DNA from: Patescibacteria group bacterium
Lineage (GTDB): Bacteria > Patescibacteriota > Minisyncoccia > Minisyncoccales > Staskawiczbacteraceae
Assembly (NCBI GenBank): GCA_018894075.1
Contig: JAHIEB010000017.1
Span: 1-8,854, forward strand
DNA: 8,854 bases
Direction of reading: 5' to 3'
Below the pieces are notes generated by a model. The model did not search any database. It saw nothing but the letters and a program-made list of their open reading frames with translations, and was not told the origin of the DNA. The first letter of the stretch is position 1, and each line of letters begins with the position of its first letter. The translations under genes were made by a program, and so were the position numbers. Of this stretch, positions 6,619 to 8,854 are shown one piece after another.

Positions 6619-6643
6619 GTCTAAATCCCTTAAATAGTATATA
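6608..6643 (+). promoter_or_regulatory. Promoter region of groES-groEL
   Basis: A perfect -35 TTGACA (6608-6613) lies upstream. The -10 is ambiguous: TTAAAT at 6630-6635 has a 16-base spacer, and TAGTAT (6635-6640) or TATATA (6638-6643) match better in part but sit far from the -35. The ATG is at 6654, so the leader is very short and has no Shine-Dalgarno sequence. I looked for a CIRCE element (TTAGCACTC-N9-GAGTGCTAA, bound by HrcA) and found none. The only palindrome is CTTGA-CAA-TCAAG over the -35. Confidence 0.5.
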
Positions 6644-6653
6644 TACAAAACAT

Positions 6654-6944
6654 ATGAAGATAAAACCAATTACAGACCACGTTTTAATCGAGCCCATAAA
6701 AGGAGAAGAGAAAAGCAAGCTGGGAATCCTGCTTCCAGGCACTGCTGAAAAAGAAAGGCCAGAGCAGGGCAGGGTTGTTGCCGTGGGTTCTGGAAAGAAC
6801 ATCTCGGGTACAATAGTTCCTTTTGAAGTAAAAGAAGGAGACAAGGTCATATTCACTAAATACGGGCCTGCAGAGATTAAGATTGAGGACAAAGAATATT
6901 TGATTGCAAAAGAGGAGGACATATTAGCAATAATTGAGGAATAA
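6654..6944 (+). CDS. groES: Co-chaperonin GroES
   Basis: A 96-residue protein of standard length. It forms the heptameric lid of the GroEL folding chamber in the cytosol. It opens with the family start KIKPITDHVLIEP (2-14). The mobile loop (about 17-33) carries the hydrophobic tripeptide I25-L-L27 that docks on GroEL, ahead of ERPEQGRVVAVG (34-45). The core ends with the family pattern EGDKVIFTKYGPAEIKI and a terminal strand EYLIAKEEDILAII. The start is the ATG at 6654, the first after the promoter. groEL follows with its Shine-Dalgarno sequence overlapping the end of groES, the usual operon order. Confidence 0.97.
   Translation: MKIKPITDHVLIEPIKGEEKSKLGILLPGTAEKERPEQGRVVAVGSGKNISGTIVPFEVKEGDKVIFTKYGPAEIKIEDKEYLIAKEEDILAIIEE
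6936..6940 (+). promoter_or_regulatory. Ribosome binding site of groEL
   Basis: GAGGA lies within the last codons of groES, eight bases before the ATG at 6949. It selects that ATG over an in-frame TTG at 6934, which would add five residues not seen in GroEL proteins. Confidence 0.75.
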
Positions 6945-6948
6945 ATAC

Positions 6949-8559
6949 ATGGCAAAAAACATCATATACAAAGAAGAGGCAAGGAAAGCTTTAAAAAGAG
7001 GCATAGATAAAGTTGCTGATGCTGTAAAGGTGACTTTAGGGCCAAAAGGCAGGAATGTTGTTCTAGATACTGGCTTTGGAGTTCCCACTATCACTAATGA
7101 CGGAGTTTCTATTGCCAAGGAGATAGAGCTAGAAGACAGGGCAGAGAATATGGGAGCTGAAATAGTCAAGGAAGTGGCCACTAAGGCCAACGACTTGGCT
7201 GGAGACGGAACAACCACTGCTGTTGTCTTAATGCAGGCCATAGCAACAGAAGGGTTAAAGAATGTAGCAGCCGGAGCCAACCCTCTGGCCCTAAGAAGAG
7301 GAATCCAGAAAGGCAAGGACGCTGTGATATCTGCCTTAAAAGAAATGTCAAAAAGCATTTCCAAGAAGGAAGAAATATCCCAGGTGGCTACAATATCTGC
7401 CCAGGATTCTGAAATAGGAGAGATGATAGCCCAGGTAATGGAGGAAGTGGGAAAAGACGGAGTAATCACGGTTGAAGAGTCAAAAACCTTTGGCTTGTCA
7501 AAAGAGATAGTCAAAGGCCTTCAGTTTGATAAAGGATATATTTCCCCATATATGATTACCAATGCAGAGAAAATGGAATCTGTGTTTGAAGACCCATACA
7601 TCCTAGTGACAGACAAGAAGATATCCTCTATCCAGGAAATCCTTCCTATCTTAGAGAAGATAGTCAAGGCAGGCAAAAAAGAGCTTGTAATAATAGCTGA
7701 AGATATTGATGGAGACGCTTTGCCGACTTTGGTGCTGAATAAGATTAGGGGGATATTTAACACTTTAGCTATCAAGGCTCCCGGGTTTGGAGATAGGAAA
7801 AAGGAAATGTTGGCAGACATTGCCTGCGTCACAGGAGCCGAACTCATTACAGAAGAGAAGGGAATGAAGCTTGATACAGTAGAGCTTTCCTCTTTTGGCT
7901 CTGCCAGAAGAATAATCTCAACAAAAGAAGCAACAACTATTGTCGAGGGCAAGGGAGAGAGGCAGGCTATTGAGGCAAGGATAAGCCAGCTGAAAAAGGA
8001 GACAGAAGCTTGTACTTCTGATTTTGACAAAGAGAAACTGCAGGAGAGATTGGCTAAGCTAACAGGAGGAGTGGGAGTGATAAAAGTAGGGGCAGCCACT
8101 GAAGTTGAGCAAAAGGCCAAATACCACAAGACAGAAGATGCCTTGCACGCCACTAGGTGCGCAGTGCAGGAGGGCATTGTTCCAGGAGGAGGAGTGGCTC
8201 TTTTAAGAGCTTCTATCGTCCTAGACAAGCTTGACTTAAAAGATGAAGAAAGGATCGGAGCCAATATCTTAGCTCGGGCATTAGAGGAGCCTATCAGGCT
8301 GATTGCTGGAAATGCTGGAGTAGAGGGGGCTGTGGTGGTAGATAAAGTAAAGAAGGAAACAGGATCATTCGGCTTTAACGCAGATACATTAGAATACCAG
8401 GACTTAATTCAGGCAGGAGTCCTAGACCCTACAAAAGTTGTAAGGTCCTCTTTGGAAAATGCAGTCTCGGCTGCAGCTATGCTGTTAACAACAGAGGTTT
8501 TGGTTTATGAGATTCCAAGGAAAGAGGATAAGTCGCCAATGATGCCGGAGGGGTATTAA
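6949..8559 (+). CDS. groEL: Chaperonin GroEL (60 kDa)
   Basis: A 536-residue subunit of the tetradecameric ATP-driven folding chamber. It starts canonically with MAKNIIYKEEARKALKRG. Nucleotide-binding parts include TLGPKGRNVVLD (29-40) and AGDGTTTAVVL (84-94), with D86 equivalent to E. coli D87; the ATPase aspartate D397 lies in KTEDALHATR and corresponds to D398. GGG (413-415) follows. The apical domain shows GYISPYMIT (196-204) and the segment to APGFGDRKKEMLADIA (277-292). The C-terminus stops at KSPMMPEGY, without the flexible GGM repeats found in many GroEL proteins, which influence folding-chamber volume and ATPase rate. An apical cysteine (C293) and two more (C355, C404) are present. 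It is co-transcribed with groES, and a strong terminator begins ten bases after the stop. Confidence 0.98.
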   Translation: MAKNIIYKEEARKALKRGIDKVADAVKVTLGPKGRNVVLDTGFGVPTITNDGVSIAKEIELEDRAENMGAEIVKEVATKANDLAGDGTTTAVVLMQAIATEGLKNVAAGANPLALRRGIQKGKDAVISALKEMSKSISKKEEISQVATISAQDSEIGEMIAQVMEEVGKDGVITVEESKTFGLSKEIVKGLQFDKGYISPYMITNAEKMESVFEDPYILVTDKKISSIQEILPILEKIVKAGKKELVIIAEDIDGDALPTLVLNKIRGIFNTLAIKAPGFGDRKKEMLADIACVTGAELITEEKGMKLDTVELSSFGSARRIISTKEATTIVEGKGERQAIEARISQLKKETEACTSDFDKEKLQERLAKLTGGVGVIKVGAATEVEQKAKYHKTEDALHATRCAVQEGIVPGGGVALLRASIVLDKLDLKDEERIGANILARALEEPIRLIAGNAGVEGAVVVDKVKKETGSFGFNADTLEYQDLIQAGVLDPTKVVRSSLENAVSAAAMLLTTEVLVYEIPRKEDKSPMMPEGY

Positions 8560-8568
8560 AAAAAGGGG

Positions 8569-8592
8569 GAGGGGGAGGCCCCCCTCTTTTTT
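8569..8592 (+). terminator. Intrinsic terminator of groES-groEL
   Basis: GAGGGGG (8569-8575) pairs with CCCCCTC (8580-8586) around an AGGC loop, followed directly by six T (8587-8592). A run of A precedes the G-tract (8558-8564), extending a possible A-T base to the stem. It lies ten bases after the groEL stop. Confidence 0.92.
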
Positions 8593-8598
8593 GTTATA

Positions 8599-8620
8599 GT
8601 TCGAATCCTGACCCCGCACC
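8599..8620 (+). other. Fragment resembling the 3' end of a tRNA gene
   Basis: The 22 bases start with GTTCGAATCC, the T-loop with its 3' T-stem side. They continue with TGA and then CCCCGCA, which has the form of a seven-base acceptor strand, and end CC. The 5' part of a tRNA is absent: just upstream is the groEL terminator, and the five bases before the loop do not pair with CCTGA. It is therefore not a functional tRNA. Such 3'-end fragments are typical leftovers of att sites where integrases recombine at tRNA genes, but no integrase gene or second copy is visible in the window. Chance similarity is possible. Confidence 0.45.
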
Positions 8621-8633
8621 CTGAACTAGAAAT

Positions 8634-8660
8634 GCAAAACTCGCCTCGGCGATCTTTTGC
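8634..8660 (+). other. Hairpin before the decayed gene copy
   Basis: GCAAAA (8634-8639) pairs with TTTTGC (8655-8660). After a small internal loop, TCGC (8641-8644) pairs with GCGA (8649-8652) around CTCG. It lacks a T-run, so it is not a typical terminator. It may be a leader structure of the following gene copy or a remnant of the disturbed junction. Confidence 0.4.
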
Positions 8661-8672
8661 TAAAATGGAGAT

Positions 8673-8788
8673 ATGAAATTAATTCTTCCCAAAACCTTTA
8701 TTGAGGAGTCAGGCATTACCAGCCCCATATTTTTTACTGCCGGACCGGACAGAGGCGGTGGGAATATGATATAATAAGGGAAATAATT
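8673..8788 (+). pseudogene. Frameshifted, truncated copy of the deoxyribosyltransferase-like gene
   Basis: The ATG at 8673 opens 33 codons starting MKLILPKTF and continuing through SPIFFTAGPDRGG, then stops at TAA (8772-8774). This aligns with the first 30 residues of the intact gene at 5107 (MRIILPKSF ... GPFFYLAGP ... GG). Right after the GG, the frame starting at TGG (8759) continues the match: W-E-Y-D-I-I-R-E-I-I against W32-Q-Q-D-A-C-W-M-L-D of the intact copy, keeping the conserved W and D. A one-base deletion (or a two-base insertion) in the GGCGGTGGG run would explain this. After about 8788 the resemblance ends, and the shifted frame stops at 8813-8815, so the remaining roughly 140 residues are gone. 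The two copies differ at many silent and amino-acid positions, so they are old paralogs, not a recent duplication. A short genuine gene is less likely but not excluded. Confidence 0.55.
8767..8775 (+). promoter_or_regulatory. Extended -10 promoter for the last gene
   Basis: TGATATAAT is a perfect TATAAT (8770-8775) with the upstream TG of extended -10 promoters. CGGACA (8746-8751) lies 18 bases upstream as a weak -35. A start near 8782 would give a leader of about 20 bases before the ATG at 8803. It lies inside the decayed gene copy. Confidence 0.45.
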
Positions 8789-8802
8789 AATACTAAAAAC
8801 TC

Positions 8803-8854
8803 ATGCAAAAGATAGAATCAATGGGGAAACTAATATTTATGCTCCTGCTACTGG
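8803..8854 (+). CDS. Start of an unidentified, probably exported or membrane protein (runs off window)
   Basis: The ATG at 8803 opens 17 codons to the window edge: polar MQKIESMGK, then hydrophobic LIFMLLLL. This has the shape of a signal peptide or first membrane segment. A second in-frame ATG lies at 8821. There is no clear Shine-Dalgarno sequence, but an extended -10 box stands about 28 bases upstream. Too little is present to name a family. Confidence 0.4.
   Translation, partial: MQKIESMGKLIFMLLLL

Noticed and set aside
6600..6653. CIRCE heat-shock operator upstream of groES
   Set aside because: No TTAGCACTC / GAGTGCTAA pair. The only palindrome is the short CTTGA-CAA-TCAAG over the -35.
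6934..6948. TTG start for groEL inside groES
   Set aside because: It adds MRNKY, not seen in GroEL; the ATG at 6949 has GAGGA eight bases upstream and gives the standard MAKNI start.
6924..8264. Long open frames on the minus strand opposite groEL (196 and 247 codons)
   Set aside because: Serine/proline-rich, unlike any family, and fully antisense to a certain groEL; they are shadows of its codon bias.
1..8854. CRISPR array, complete transposon, or defence system
   Set aside because: No regularly spaced repeats, no transposase, nuclease-helicase or toxin-antitoxin pair could be found on either strand.

Overview
The window looks like part of the chromosome of a streamlined bacterium, most likely a Candidate Phyla Radiation (Patescibacteria, Parcubacteria-like) member. 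The pointers are a very short UvrC (387 residues, no C-terminal helix-hairpin-helix part), a GroEL without a GGM tail, very short or absent 5' leaders, tightly packed or overlapping genes, and a small helical protein resembling one seen mainly in CPR genomes. TGA is used as a normal stop (uvrA, the holin-like gene, the deoxyribosyltransferase-like gene and the small helical gene), so the recoded UGA=Gly lineages are unlikely. The taxonomy is inference; no rRNA is present.

Layout. Positions 1-2160 hold a minus-strand operon, read right to left: uvrC, a four-helix membrane protein of the phage-holin-4 superfamily (YvlD-like), secG, and the start of a membrane-anchored peptide ABC transporter substrate-binding protein that runs off the window. 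Back to back with it, from a shared 80-base promoter region, uvrA runs right (2243-5023). It is followed by a GC-richer gene (5107-5643) resembling nucleoside 2-deoxyribosyltransferases. That gene ends in an intrinsic terminator lying inside the tail of a convergent gene.

Positions 5627-6560 carry a two-gene minus-strand unit: an unrecognised membrane-anchored, possibly lipoprotein, gene, then a small DUF5663-like gene. Divergent from it is the groES-groEL operon (6654-8559), which ends at a strong GC-rich terminator. The last 290 bases are disturbed. They hold a fragment matching the 3' end of a tRNA, a hairpin, a frameshifted and truncated second copy of the deoxyribosyltransferase-like gene, a likely promoter, and the first codons of another gene.

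Most of the window is housekeeping: nucleotide excision repair (UvrA, UvrC), Sec export and chaperonin folding. I see no CRISPR array, no complete mobile element and no recognisable defence system. The most interesting parts are the two divergent copies of the deoxyribosyltransferase-like gene (one intact and GC-rich, one decayed next to a tRNA fragment), the compact UvrC with altered cysteines, and the unusual membrane-anchored gene sharing a promoter region with groES.
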